Translations under genes and position numbers: made by a program
Part shown: one piece after another, positions 1 to 10,810 of the stretch
Position numbering within the stretch: position 1 is the first letter of the stretch
Layout of the letters: each line of letters opens with the position of its first letter
Assembly: GCA_902729315.2 (NCBI GenBank)
Contig: LR746269.1
Coordinates: 315,001-379,000 of the forward strand
DNA: 64,000 nucleotides
Direction: 5' to 3'
Origin: Spirodela intermedia
Lineage: Eukaryota; Streptophyta; Magnoliopsida; Alismatales; Araceae
The notes under the pieces: generated by a model
What the model was told of the DNA's origin: nothing
Seen by the model: the letters and a program-made list of their open reading frames with translations, nothing else
Database searches by the model: none

Positions 1-476
1 ATTTCCTCCTCAAAATTGTGCCAATTATTGGAATATTTATTTGACACTTGCCTAGAATGGTATCAATTTCTTGGTTTTATTGTTGGTATAATTTTCTGAT
101 TCGGACTGTTGCCTAGACTCCTATGTCTAGTAGTTGACCTCCGCTGTCAGATGGATGAGGTTACCCCTTATGAAGCTCTTACCAAGCTCAGGTGCAGTAA
201 AATCTAGGCCGGAATTAGCTATGACTAGCCACGTGGGTGATTCTGGAACCGCCACGTGCTGAGAGAAGATATATCTATTTTTTTGCTGGGTTTGATTTTG
301 TGCTCCCGAATGAAGTACCCTTGCGCCTGTGAGATCTTCTCAGCCATAGATGATCCTATCGAATCCACGTGGCGAGAAGATAGTGGGCCACATAGAGACA
401 TGGCCGGACCGAGATCATCCGCAAGAAGAAACTGGGCTCCGGAAAGAGCCTCTCCACATTCTCTGAGGCCCCTTGT

Positions 477-507
<31 letters not shown>

Positions 508-1305
508 CTTGATACCTTCTTCGTCCCCTCCCCTGCTTCCCTCTGCAGATAGCGCCGTACGACCAGCTGCAGACCATGGAGAGACTGGTGGACTTTCCGG
601 AGCCGTTGACGTCACACGCGAACGCTTGATGAAGGCCCCGTCGTCGTCGTCGTCAACCCATCTGGCGGGGGCAGGAGGTGGCTGTCGAGTTGACTTGGGA
701 CCCCCGTCCAGATCGAGGACTTGTGCCCGCTTCTGGGTCAACTGCTCACGAAAGAAGCCCTCGTTCTCGTTTGGTGGGGGGGGACTAGGGTTCGATGTCC
801 TGCCTGCTTGTAACTTCTTCGGCTCTGGAATGGTGATGCATCATCATTTCTCGTATTTATTTTTTGAATGAGCCCAAAGTTGCAAGGCTCTCTCTCTCTC
901 TCTCCGTTGACATCTTGCCCTCCATGAAGGCGCCGTCACGAGGAGAAACGGTCGTCTCTCTCGTTCTCTCTCTCCCGCTGCGTCGATCATTAATGGGCCG
1001 TTGTACGATCGAATACTCTCTCTCTCTCTCTCTCTATATATATAAATATATATATATATATATCACGGGGTTCCATTCTCTCTCCTTGAGGAGAAGAAGA
1101 AGAAGAAGGGGTGTGAAAGTATCAACTCAGAGAAAAGAAAGGGAAACCAAAACGAAGGGGGAGGGGACCCCCACGGAACGTCGGTCATCTGGGCAGCGCG
1201 GCCCGGTGTTTATTTCGACATTCTTTCATGGACGAATGAACTCGCCGGAGTGAAGGGGATGGCAGCGTAGGCCTGTTGAAAAAGCAAAGCAAAAAGAGAG
1301 CCCAC
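1..1305. other. gene-free left edge
   Basis: I see no supportable gene here. The stretch lies downstream of the minus-strand gene that ends at 1306. It contains a (CT)n run at about 476-502, short CT runs near 891-905 and 959-975, and a compound (CT)n(TA)n repeat at about 1017-1062. Open frames through it are low-complexity Ser/Leu or Arg/Glu readings of these repeats. Confidence 0.6.
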
Positions 1306-3537
1306 CTACCGCACGGGCTGCTGGTTGTAATGGTTCTTCTCCTTCTTCTTCGCGGCTGCCAGCTTCGCGCTCCTCGCCGCCGCCTCAAGGGCCGCCGCCT
1401 TGGCGGCGCCGTCCATCTCCTTCCCCGACTTCTTCTTCTTCATCGACGTCATCTTCTTCAGCTTCTCCTTCACGTCGACGGCGGCGCCGCCAGTCTCCTC
1501 CTTGACTGATTCCACCCCCTCCGTGACATCCTTATTAACCTCCGAAGAAGGCTTCTCCTTCTTCTTCTTCTTCCTCGCCGCCTTGCCCTCCGCAGGACCC
1601 GACGGATGCTCCTCCCCATGGCCGTTCTCCTCAGGCTTCTTCTCCTCCGCAGCACCTTCAACATTCCGAAACCATCAACATCATCCCTTTTCGAACCGGA
1701 CACCAACGGGGGGAAGGAAGCTCACCGGCTCCGGCAGTTTCTCCGTTGTCCTTGGGGGCTATCCCGAGCTCCGCCAGGACGGCGTCCAGCTCCGCCAGCT
1801 CCTTCTTCTTCAGCTCCTTCTTCGAGAGCTGCCTCTCCGTGTCCTTGGGGGCCAATGGAGGTGGCGGCCTCCTGAGTGGTTCATTGGGCTTCTGTTCCTC
1901 CTCGTGCTCCTGTTCCTCATCTTCCTCTGCGTCGTCCTCTTCCTCATCCAGACCGTCTTCCTCGCTTTCAGTTTCCTGCACATCGTTTCCACAGCATCGA
2001 TAGACCCCCCAATCAAGAACTTTCATCCATGGCAGAGCAAAGCAAGATCGAGAGATGGAATTTACAGCAGGGATTAACGATCTAATTTTTCGGACCATAG
2101 TATCAGACAATCTGATTAATGAGAAGCAAATTGAGTCACACCAAGTAGCATTGCAGGAGCAGCTTGAGAGGCCCCAAGAGGCCCTCATAGGACCCCATCA
2201 ACTGGAATAGAATTAGATCATACCGGTGTCTGCTACCCTTACCTAAACCATTGACTTGTTCCTCAACATAATTTAGCTTACAGAATGGACACTAATAAAA
2301 TATGAGCAGTGAATTGACGAGGAGGAAGATGAACTCATTTAAAAAAACTCATTCTTCAGAATTCTTTAACTGGCTGAATGCAATTAATGACAGAAAGAAT
2401 AAAAAAACCTGAAAAATAAATTGATGACAAAGGGAATGTGAGAGACGTAAGGCAATGAGCAAGATGCAAGCTAAAACAAAGAATTAACTCATTCCTAGGT
2501 ATAATTTTACTGGCTGGACGAAAACTAAAAAAAATAAATTTATAAAAATGGACGATAAATTGATGAGAACAGGAAATGAGCTGCTCAAAGTGATGAGGAA
2601 GATATAATAATTACTTTAAAATTAATAATTCTACATGATAAATAATCAAGGATATCTACTGAAGCTGGATTACAACATGTTTCCCAGCAGATTTGTCAAA
2701 ACCTTATGATTCCTAACAATTGAGGCTATGGGATGAATGATTCAAAAACGGTTAGTTCATAAGGCAGTGCCCCAGGAGAGTCAATTTCAATATCATATCT
2801 TCTCCCTGCATGCTGTGCAATTGAGTGTGCAGCTACGTTTCTTCCCTCTTCGTTAAGGGTAGGAATTGGGACTTAAGGATGAGTCTGACGACCATAACAA
2901 TCAAGAGAAAAATACAAAACAAATGCATATAGAGGAATGGGCGTCATGCGATGATTATCGGTTGATACAGTAGACAGAAAGCTTTGATTCGGTGGTTTTT
3001 CATGGCAGAAGAGCGCGCGTCATGCGATGATGATTACAATAAAATCATTTATACCAGACGCGTGCGATGATAAAGCTCAGATATAAATTAAAATCATTCC
3101 TGAAGAATACATTCAAATCATGGTAAACGAAAAGAATTCAAATCTAGGAATGACACAATTTTCAAAAGAAAAGAAAAGAAAAACCTATATAGCAACAGGA
3201 GTATTAGCCATAAAGCACGCGTAGACAGACAGACCTCCACAGCAGCAGAGGTGTCGTCCTTCTGTTCCTCAGATGATCCCCAAACGTGCTGGGGGGGTGC
3301 TGTGGTTGCAAAGTAGTCGTCATCGTCGTCGTCAACATCTGCCCACGATTTCACAGTCAGCGGCGATGGAGCCCAGAAGACCTGCGGTTCTGGTTCCTTG
3401 GACTGGCTCTTGGTCGGTGTCTTGGTTTTCGATGAATCAGACTTCTTCTTTTTCCTGAGGCTGTCGAGAGCGGCGAATACATTGGTGTTGTTCATACCCA
3501 AGGACCCATCGTCCCTCCTGATTCCACCTCCGACCAT
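1306..3537 (-). CDS. Lys/Glu-rich conserved plant protein, 3 exons, 300 aa
   Basis: Three minus-strand exons join in frame: 3235-3537, 1726-1975 and 1306-1655, giving 300 residues. The N-terminus reads NVFAALDSLRKKKK, followed by a KEPEPQVFWAPSPL stretch, an Asp run (VDDDDDDYFATTAPP), an acidic ESEEDGLDEEEDD block, the strongly conserved APKDTERQLSKKELKKKE segment and a C-terminal AAARSAKLAAAKKKEKNHYN tail. I recognise this arrangement as an uncharacterised protein conserved across land plants, but I know no function for it. The composition suggests a largely disordered, probably nuclear or nucleic-acid-associated protein; that part is inference. The ATG at 3537 is chosen because it begins the MVGGGIRRDDGS leader just before the conserved block. 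An in-frame ATG lies six codons upstream. Intron 1 is about 1.26 kb and intron 2 is 70 bp. Confidence 0.8.
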
Positions 3538-4168
3538 CTCCGTCCTCGTCCACAAATAGCAAAGGCTCTGACAGATCCACCCCCTGGGTAAACTCCAGCA
3601 GAAGAAGCAAAGCCTGCCGGAGGACTCGCGTCAGATCAGAACCTTGGTTTCTACCTTTCTCGACGGATCAATGCCAAAGAACGAGGGCTAGGATGACAAA
3701 ATTCCCTGACTCAGTTTAGTCGCAGGATTTTAGGAGATACTTCTCTTTCTTCGAATCTAATTTTGAATCGCCACACGACCAAGCATCGATACAGCGGAGA
3801 AAGAAGCCTTCAAGAGAGGCACAACCCGTCGGCCGCCCACAGAAACAGGTAGGGTTTCCACAGCTCGCGGATTGCAAGAAGAAAACCAGGGCCTCGTCGA
3901 GATAATTGTTGTCCAACCAGAAAGTCAGCAACGGCTGGTATGGGTTGCCCCGAGAAGTAGAATATGAGGAGAAGATGGGTCCTCCCCTGCCCTCCAGGAA
4001 TTGATTCGGCCAAGCTTTCCTCCCCGCAGGCTTATCGACCTAGGGTTGGAGGACTTTTAGAGAGAGAACAGAGAAGAGGCAGGACGATGAGAGAGCCGGT
4101 ACGCAATAAAGATAACGCCCAAGGGGACACGATAACGACGGCTTCACGGACGACGCACACAACGGAAC

Positions 4169-4170
<2 letters not shown>

Positions 4171-4203
<33 letters not shown>
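4171..4203. repeat. (GA)n microsatellite
   Basis: About 16 GA units lie immediately left of the first of three CACGTG cores, in the presumed promoter of the gene starting at 3537. Confidence 0.9.
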
Positions 4204-4204
<1 letters not shown>

Positions 4205-4207
<3 letters not shown>

Positions 4208-4295
4208 GTGGTATTCGAGGGGGAGAGAGAAGCCTACTGAGAGACGTGGTACGCATGGGAGACGGTGAAGCATGCCACGTGGCTTTGGGCACGTG
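4205..4295. promoter_or_regulatory. cluster of three G-box cores
   Basis: CACGTG occurs at 4205-4210, 4276-4281 and 4290-4295, roughly 670-760 bp upstream of the ATG at 3537. An additional ACGTGG lies between the first two. CACGTG is the established core for bZIP and bHLH factors (ABA and light responses). Use by this particular gene is inference. Confidence 0.45.
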
Positions 4296-4656
4296 CTACG
4301 TTGATGACACGACAAAACGAAGTGAGGCTGCAGTCTTGACGTTCGACTTACGGATTCAGAGCCGGGGAGGAGTGCCACGCCACATGCTACTAATGGGCCG
4401 GTCAAAATTGTTGGGCTTCGACGGTGTCCGCCAGATTCTGAAGGATATGTTGCACGGCCCATAGCCCATTTTTCTGTCCAAGGACAGACGGAGACCGGCT
4501 GGAAAAAGGTCAACGGGGGTTGAAAATATGTACAGCGGCCATCCGTAGAGGAAGGAAGGAATTCAAAATTATTGACCGAGTGCGCCGACAGGAGGGAGGG
4601 AGGGGGGGGGAGAAACGGCAGAGAAAGACGGGGGGGGCCGCCCGGTATAAATCAAG

Positions 4657-5169
4657 TTACGCGACGAAGAAGAGGAAGATCATGAGAAAGACGACCAGCA
4701 CGAAGAAGATCTTGATCATCAGCCACCGGTTGGAGGATATGCCGTTGAGGTACTTGAGCAGCGCCCCTTGGGCCCCCTCCACGTTTGCCAGCGTGTCCTC
4801 CATGTTCTCGTCGATCCTGCCACATCATCGTTCACTCACAACTTAGAGATAGAGATAGAGATAGAGAGATAGAGAGATAGAGAAAGAGAGAAGAGGAGAG
4901 AGAGAGAGAGAGAGGGGGGGGGGAACCTAATGGCGAGCTCTCCTTGCTGGGAGACCATGGTGGCCAGCTGCGTGAAGATACTGCTGAGCTCGTGAATGGT
5001 TGACTCGACGCTTTGGAGGGCTTCGGCCCGGCTCTGCATGTATTCGTCTCGCACCGGCACCAGCTGCTGGTGCATCAGCGGCTGTGTCGACGACGACGTC
5101 TCGCCGTTCACATGCCTCCGGCTGTTCACGAAGAAGGACCAAGGCCTCAAAACCAATCCTGAATATGAT

Positions 5170-5207
<38 letters not shown>

Positions 5208-5818
5208 GCTGACTGTTATTATCTAAAAGTTATAACGGGCTACCTCAGAAAGGACTCAGAGGATGAGGACGAGGGGCCATTCGCCCACGGAGGGGGGGCA
5301 AGCGGGCGTTGACGGGCGAAAGGATTGGTGGCGTCCTTGCGGGAGAAGAGCTGCTTTCTGTTCTCGTGGACCTTCAATTTCTGCAGAAGAAGACCGCAGA
5401 CAGAGGAGGAGGTCATGACGGCGCGAATGGATAATACCCAGAGACGGGCGAGGGGTTGATCTACCTCGGTCCGCAGGGTCAACACTTCTTTGAACTCCTT
5501 CGTGGTGCTCATCAGGCGGTTCTTGAGACTGTCAACGACGGTGGTGGAGTGGCTCGTGGTGTCCCCGGTCAGGCCGCCACTTTCGTACTGCGTGTTGCAG
5601 AGGAACTGCAGGTCCACCACGGCCGAGTTCAGGGCGGTGATGTCCTGCTTAATCACGGCCGTCATCTCTTGGATCTCCACAGCCGGGTCGTCGTAGGTGC
5701 CCGTCTTCTTGGCCACTTCACGCACACACAGAGGACACGGCAAGAGAGTTACAGAGATGAAGAAGACCTTGAGAAAGAGAGTATATCGACAATTTTCACC
5801 CATTACACTGCGCATCAA

Positions 5819-5854
<36 letters not shown>

Positions 5855-8426
5855 GTAGGGCACATAACCCACCATGGAGTTTTCTCTTCCAAAAGTCCCA
5901 ACAATGGACAATTATGTTCATATTCTGCGTGTTCATATTCCTGAACCCACCCAAGTGACCCAGAGGGGGGGGGTTAAAGCAAAATAACCCGTCAAAGCTA
6001 GGAGTCGGCTTTCCATATCTACTGTTAGTTCATCTTAGCCAAATATCATCAGACTGGGTTTATTAATGCCATATTATACCTAGCTTAAGGGCTACTGAGA
6101 ACCAAAGAAGAGATGTTCGACGGTGTCTCCTCCCTCGTCCCATGGCCTACAACGGTGTGAATAGCGTTCCTTGAAGAAGTGGCAACCAATATCAGGTGAG
6201 TAGTCCCACAAGCGAAACGCTCCACAATAAAATTATTTACTAGCTTCTCCCTCTTGTGGGACCCGAAAGATTATGAGAAACCTCCACCTAGTAAAGCCGA
6301 CTAAACCAAACAGCCAGAAGACATCTGTTTTCTCTCATATCAAACCTACACACACGTAATGTTATAGAATATATTTTGCAAGATCTGTTGCTTTCTAGTA
6401 CCATTTCCTGGAAACCACGACCACAGTTGACCCAAGGGAACTAATAAAGCCCTCATCTCCGTGATGACAACCAGACGCATAAATTTCCTTCTATCAGAAC
6501 CTAAGCCCCAGGAAACTCACAGCACAAGCAACCACAGTATAAGAGCCCTGAGCAAGAGAGCTATTGCTTTCATGTTAGACAACCTTGTTTTAATCTCTCC
6601 CCTCTCAGAAAATCTTGCTTTCAGAAATATAGCCCCAAAGCCACATATTTATAGCTCGTCCATCCACAACTCAACTTCTTCTTAATCACAATCACATCAC
6701 CTGTACACACAAACTCAGAAGAACTAGTCCAGCTTTTTCACCTACAGAAACTTGCCATATTGTGTTACATCACAGGTTGTCAAACCCTCGCCAGTAAGGA
6801 CCAATCACAGCTGAAAGTCAAAACTAAATTGACCATCTATGTGGGTAGGATATGTATCTGCTTTCTAGTTACAACAGCATGAACTGTTCCTAAAGCTGCA
6901 TTCAAATAACATCTCATAAGAGTTTTTATCCAGATAGAGGGCCAAAGAAGTATTGGGTTACCCGTTGATGTAAATTGTGTTGATAAATTGGATGGGGTTG
7001 AATATGAAATATCAATCCACATATAGAAAAAAATGCACTACAGATAAATGTTGACAGTACGCAAGCATTTCGTAGAATGAGATTCCATTCTAAAACATAC
7101 TCTAACATTACACGAAGAAGATGCCAATTTCATTTCTGCACAACAGAAGAGTAATTATCAACACAATTTTGTGCTGGAGACGACTACCAACATTGGTTTG
7201 ATGTCCAGAGGGAGACAACATGGAAATAACCGCATTCACAATTTTTTTAAAAGGGTTGCTGAGCCAGTGACAATAGAACAAGGAGCGAGGGGATCGATCT
7301 AAGCGAACAGAAATATCACAGTATTTCAATGTGCCATCAGATATATTGCACTTTTCCATAAGGTCCAGAAAAGTGTTTAGAATGGGTCATACGATCCAAT
7401 CTTCCTTAAGAATATCATTTAAATTTTTGGAGATTCCAGAATATCTAGTCATCCAACATTATGGAATGAAAAATTCAACTCCATCCAATTTGTGATGAAA
7501 CTACACACATACAAACCAACTACTTTCAACATCAGAGTCAAATATTAAGCCTCATAAGAAATTTCAGGGAATTTGTCAAATCAACCCAATGATCCAAAAC
7601 CCGGTTGTTAAGTTGACAGACAGGAAAATAAAGATTAAAATAAGAAGGCAACGAGTAGTACAAGTAGTAGCACCTGAAAATGATTTGATTAATAGGATAA
7701 TAAATAATGAGCTGACATGTGAGAACTTTTCACTTCGCTATTTTATACGTAGAAACATAAAGCTGCTTTTCTCTCTTTCATAATGTTGAATGGAACCAGA
7801 GTCGGAACAATGTCATCTCCAAACTATGCAACTAATACCATATCAGATTAAGATGTAAGTGCTGTTCCTTAAGCCACTATGAGGTCACAATTGGGCGCGA
7901 TTACAGAAAATGGAACAGGATTTATACCCTCCATCGAATGCCAGGTTAGTTACATGGAACAAAGTGATTATCACCATTGTAATTTTTGAGAAACATACAC
8001 CTCGAATGTTCTATCATTCTCGCGGGAGTTTAAGCCCTTCATTTCTCTTTCTGTTATGGTGACAACGAACACCTTATAATAATTGAGGAAAATATTCTTA
8101 CGACGAGGAAACTGACTGATAATCAAAGAAGAGTAGAATCTATACACAAAAAATAATTCAAAACGTAAGTGACGATGATCGTCTAACATTGACTTACGCA
8201 TGGCAAGCTTTGAAAGCTTCTGAGAAGTCTGGTGAATTGCAAGTCCAATTCTCGAAGCTCTTTTGTTGAACTCTGACTGAATGGAGACGGCAGATCGAGA
8301 TCCATCTAATTTCGTTTCACTGTTGTTCGATGTATTGGGCGGAGGGAACGACTTCTTCAGCCTCTCGGCTATAGAGAAAAATTCATGCGTCCTATCTCGA
8401 AATGAATGATCCGATTTCACGGACAT
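4657..8426 (-). CDS. SYP32: Qa-SNARE syntaxin, SYP31/SYP32 (Sed5) type, 323 aa
   Basis: Five exons (8198-8426, 5465-5715, 5244-5380, 4927-5121, 4657-4816) join in frame to 323 residues. The product is a Golgi t-SNARE for ER-Golgi and intra-Golgi vesicle fusion. It starts with the SFRDRTHEFF motif, typical of the Sly1-binding N-peptide of Sed5-type syntaxins. The Habc region follows (EFNKRASRIGLAIHQTSQKL, then EIQEMTAVIKQDI), then ENRKQLFS, then the SNARE helix (VESTIHELSSIFTQLATMVS) with the expected central Gln in SQQGELAIRID. A C-terminal anchor follows SSNRWLMIKIFF. Most distinctive segments match SYP32 rather than SYP31. Intron 1 is about 2.5 kb, while introns 3 and 4 are 122 and 110 bp and largely microsatellite. 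Exon 1 is AT-rich and exons 2-5 are GC-rich. Naming as SYP32 rather than SYP31 rests on similarity remembered from family members. Confidence 0.93.
4848..4920. repeat. purine microsatellite inside syntaxin intron 4
   Basis: Plus-strand (GAGATA)n/(GA)n ends in a G run and fills most of a 110-bp intron (4817-4926). In the sense of the gene it is a polypyrimidine tract. Confidence 0.85.
5174..5205. repeat. (CT)n microsatellite in syntaxin intron 3
   Basis: About 15 CT units lie inside the 122-bp intron 5122-5243. On the sense (minus) strand this reads (GA)n. Confidence 0.9.
5820..5853. repeat. (GA)n microsatellite in syntaxin intron 1
   Basis: A (GA)n run lies about 105 bp from the acceptor of the long intron 1 (5716-8197). 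On the sense strand it is pyrimidine-rich. Confidence 0.85.
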
Positions 8427-10569
8427 CCTGTGAAACGCTGGAAAGACGTCGCAAACCGCCAAAAATTCTAATAACGACGGAAATAAGATACTAAGGAGTT
8501 TGTAGAATCCACACAGGAGCACCTGAAATCAATTACTCCTGGATCTCAAGTCCCTATTTCGACAATTTTTTCCCGAGCGGTACACCACGACGCAAAAAAA
8601 TTCCGGATCTGGCTCTCTAGAAGGACAACTGACGACACAAAAGCATATTTTTCACAAAATCAACCTCAAATTCATGCATAGAAACCAATTATAACGTCTC
8701 GCGGCCGCGGGGGTTCACGCCGGATCTCGCCGAGGATCTCCGAGAAAACTAGGGCTTCCGTGCCTAACAAGCACCAAGGGATTAGCAGACACCAGAAACC
8801 GGGCAAGATGCTCCTTCGACGATCTCAAGCGCGGCCCAGAGAGCCCGGGAAAGCGACGCGCCACGGAATTGGAGGACTCCGGAAGAACTAGAATACGAGG
8901 CGCAGCAGCCCTCCCTCCTCGGAGATGCATGAAAGGGCGAATAAGTCGGCAGTGACGATGCACAGCTGGCAAAATAAAACTAAAAAAAAGTTGTGTTTAT
9001 TGCCTTTATACCCTTTATAAAACAGTTATATCCATATACTTTGTCCCAATGAATATGTATTCTAACCCTTTGGTATTCAAATACTTGTAAAATCACCTTT
9101 CACTATTACAAAAATCAAATACTTGTATATCAATAATCACTTAGGCCCAATCTAATTCCAATTCATAAAATTTATCTGGTAAATTCAAGAAGAAAAATAA
9201 GCCATTGATGAGTCATCATTTCTCATTAGTGTTTTGTGATTCATTATCTAGTATAAATTATTTTGTAAAATTTTTAAGAGTTGAGAGAGAGAGAAAATTA
9301 CAAACTTAATCAAGCTATATCATTATATGTGCTACTTCAATCTCAATAACTATAGTGAATATGTACATATTACTATGCAAATCTAAGGCGCCAGGTCAAT
9401 TGTGGATGTTCAACATAAAATGAAAAACCTAATAGACCACAACTTTCAATGTTTAATTAATGCATCTCTTTGAGATTTTATCAAAAAAGGTATTTCTAGG
9501 TTATCTTCATTGAATTACAAATTTATGTAAGCTTTACTTTTATTATGGTAATTTCACAACTTGGTCATTTGATTCTTCATGATTGAATAATCTACTTGAA
9601 AAAAAAAAACTATTTTAATTATAAATAATTATGTTGATAAAGTCTACTCAAAGATTTTACTATCTAACTTGTGATTCATATTTATAACATAAGAGAAGTT
9701 CCTCTTGTGCTGCAAACATCTATTCTGATTATGTATCACAATGGTCTAAACTTTCACCCTCTTTTACTAGCCTTTGTTGACACATTTCAAGTTCTTTTTC
9801 ACTTGAACATCCTCTCTTCCCCCATCTCTCCACAAATGGCTTTCCCAACTAAGCCCACTACATTATGAGTCTTATGACTAACCCATTAACTTCTCACATA
9901 CAGTTTATGAGTAGTTTAAGTCATGTTGATGATTCTCATAATCATATTGCTAACATTTTGTGCATAATTGTCTGTTACACTATCATGTTACATGTCTCCA
10001 TATTTACATTGTCTTTCCCACTCAAGAACTCTTCATATGCATCTTTGTTCCTACTCATGATGCATGATGTTGTGCCCCTCCACACATGTCTCTTATGATG
10101 CAACATGTGACATCATGCCATTAGTCTGCAAGGTTTATGTCATATATTTCTAAACTTTGTTTTATTTTGGTAGTTTTTATTTGTTTAATATTATACACAA
10201 CTACAAATGAGCTTCTTGTACTTGACAAGTGTCTCATGATATCACGATAAATCACCATAAGACATATTTTCATGGTTCATAAGATGCATCTTTGAATCTC
10301 ATTTTATCTTAGAAGTGTCATTCATTTACATTGTGTATATGTGCAAGCCTCTTGTACTCTATGTGCATACATTGCGCCACATCACATCATAATTTAATGT
10401 AGCAACTTGTGTTATGTATGTGCCAATATGTGCATATTTATATGGCCACATATGATTTCATATTGGCAGCAAAGCTTTAAGTCCAAAATCTTATTCTACT
10501 TCTCCTATGTCATATTACTCTTATGATAATCTTAGGTTAGAACAAGTGATGATTTAAGAAATAATAGTA

Positions 10570-10810
10570 TAAATGTTACTTTGATCCCAAAGTATTAGAG
10601 GGAGGGGGTGAATTTGTTCTACATTTTCTTTTAACATGTAATAAGCAGGTCAACACACTGATACACAGTGGATGAAGCAATTTGGGTGAACATACTTATC
10701 AGAAATTAAAAAATGGCATACATATTGTAGTGGTTCGATCTTTATTAATCTACATTTACTCACCAAGGTTTCTACCCTTTGTTTTCATCATTTTGTTTTA
10801 GAGAATAACA
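10570..10810. repeat. possible decayed LTR-retrotransposon noncoding fragment
   Basis: A purine run (gagggagggggtgaat), a segment reading agtggttcgatc and a caaggtttctaccctttg segment resemble noncoding terminal sequences of plant copia-type elements as I remember them. No coding remnant or paired copy is visible, so this is a weak call. Confidence 0.25.

Larger units (their letters stand above)
3538..4656. other. promoter-side intergenic region with G-boxes
   Basis: This gap lies upstream of the gene at 1306-3537 and downstream of the syntaxin stop at 4657. It holds a (GA)n run at about 4171-4203 and three CACGTG cores within 91 bp. No conserved coding sequence is visible. Confidence 0.6.

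Noticed and set aside
476-1062. Frames of 98-132 codons rich in Ser/Leu or Arg/Glu
   Set aside because: They are readings of (CT)n and (TA)n repeats with no conserved motif and frames on both strands at once.
1658-2188. A 176-codon minus-strand frame as one continuous protein
   Set aside because: Its upstream half is intron; only 1726-1975 is conserved and bounded by splice sites.
5716-5911. N-terminal extension of the syntaxin exon 2 frame
   Set aside because: It is intron with a GA repeat; the true N-terminus (SFRDRT motif) lies 2.5 kb upstream at 8426.
8715-8972. 85-codon minus-strand frame upstream of the syntaxin gene
   Set aside because: No conserved motif; it lies where the 5' leader or promoter is expected.
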